A program made the translations under genes and the position numbers. Below the pieces are notes generated by a model that was not told where the DNA came from, ran no database searches, and saw only the letters and a program-made list of their open reading frames with translations. Shown piece by piece: positions 6,028 to 6,174 of a stretch of DNA of 6,174 nucleotides; position 1 is the first letter of the stretch; every line of letters starts with the position of its first letter. Origin of the DNA: Beijerinckiaceae bacterium (GTDB lineage Bacteria; Pseudomonadota; Alphaproteobacteria; Rhizobiales; Beijerinckiaceae); the NCBI GenBank assembly GCA_022702195.1, contig JAKONB010000334.1:1-6174 (forward strand), read 5' to 3'.

Positions 6028-6174
6028 GGGGGCGCCCGACGGTTCAGCGCGCCTTCCGAGACTCTCGCCCCCGCCGGTTCTCGCCGAGGGCGGGACGCCG
6101 CCGCGGAGGGGGGAGGGTGGCGCGTGCCCGGCCCCGTCCCCTCTCGGCGAACGGACATGGGCGTGATGGCCGTC

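Larger units (their letters stand above)
5743..6174. other. 432-bp non-coding region rich in inverted repeats
   Basis: I see no credible gene here. The open frames across it translate to Pro/Arg/Gly-rich text that simply reads the hairpins, lack a convincing ribosome site and match no family I know. The region holds the post-kinase hairpins, a hairpin at 5870-5890, the large palindromic element at 5911-6027, a 6-bp stem CCCGCC...GGCGGG (6070-6094), and an 11-bp direct repeat GGGGGAGGGTG at 5883-5893 and 6109-6119. The last bases (6138-6155) resemble a decayed form of the 5953-5982 hairpin core (CCCCTCTC, then AACGG), cut off before it could be judged. Confidence 0.6.

Noticed and set aside
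5298..6158. A 286-residue minus-strand frame covering the 3' region and the kinase end
   Set aside because: It overlaps both the receiver domains and the palindromes, and its translation is low-complexity Arg/Pro/Ser with no recognised family.
5792..6166. A 124-residue plus-strand frame in the 3' region
   Set aside because: It reads through the hairpins, giving Pro/Arg/Gly text typical of translated intergenic repeats, and has no domain signature.

Overview
The window comes from a very GC-rich genome (roughly 70% by eye). Its protein styles and GC-rich palindromic intergenic repeats fit an alphaproteobacterium, most likely a Rhizobiales member such as Methylobacterium; the genus is an inference, not something the sequence proves. 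It holds three complete protein genes and about 0.6 kb of non-coding DNA with unusually many hairpins.

Layout: positions 1-38 carry a partial copy of a dispersed palindromic repeat, cut by the left edge. On the minus strand, 121-1173 encodes a membrane-anchored endonuclease/exonuclease/phosphatase (EEP) superfamily protein of the YafD-like type, with a full set of catalytic residues. A 65-bp divergent gap with two abutting palindromes separates it from a plus-strand gene at 1239-2633. That gene encodes a pentapeptide-repeat protein with 40 units in unbroken register, followed by two membrane helices and a re-entrant-like loop. The layout matches a two-helix potassium channel, but the selectivity filter motif is missing. 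A 118-bp gap with two back-to-back hairpins follows. At 2752-5742 lies a complete hybrid sensor histidine kinase (CHASE3, two PAS, HisKA, HATPase, two receiver domains).

The last 432 bp (5743-6174) contain no credible gene. They hold small GC-rich hairpins at the kinase stop codon, a separate 8-bp-stem hairpin at 5870-5890, and a roughly 117-bp nested palindrome at 5911-6027. The core of that palindrome is a perfect 13-bp stem, and its outer arms match positions 14-37 at the other end of the window.

How the genes work together: no shared pathway is shown directly. All three products are predicted to sit in the inner membrane, and the pentapeptide/pseudo-channel gene lies just upstream of the kinase on the same strand, so co-transcription is possible. 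However, terminator-like hairpins lie between them. The kinase has no histidine phosphotransfer domain and no neighbouring output regulator, so its partner must be elsewhere. The least ordinary items are the channel-like pentapeptide protein with a replaced filter and the palindromic repeat family shared by both ends of the window.
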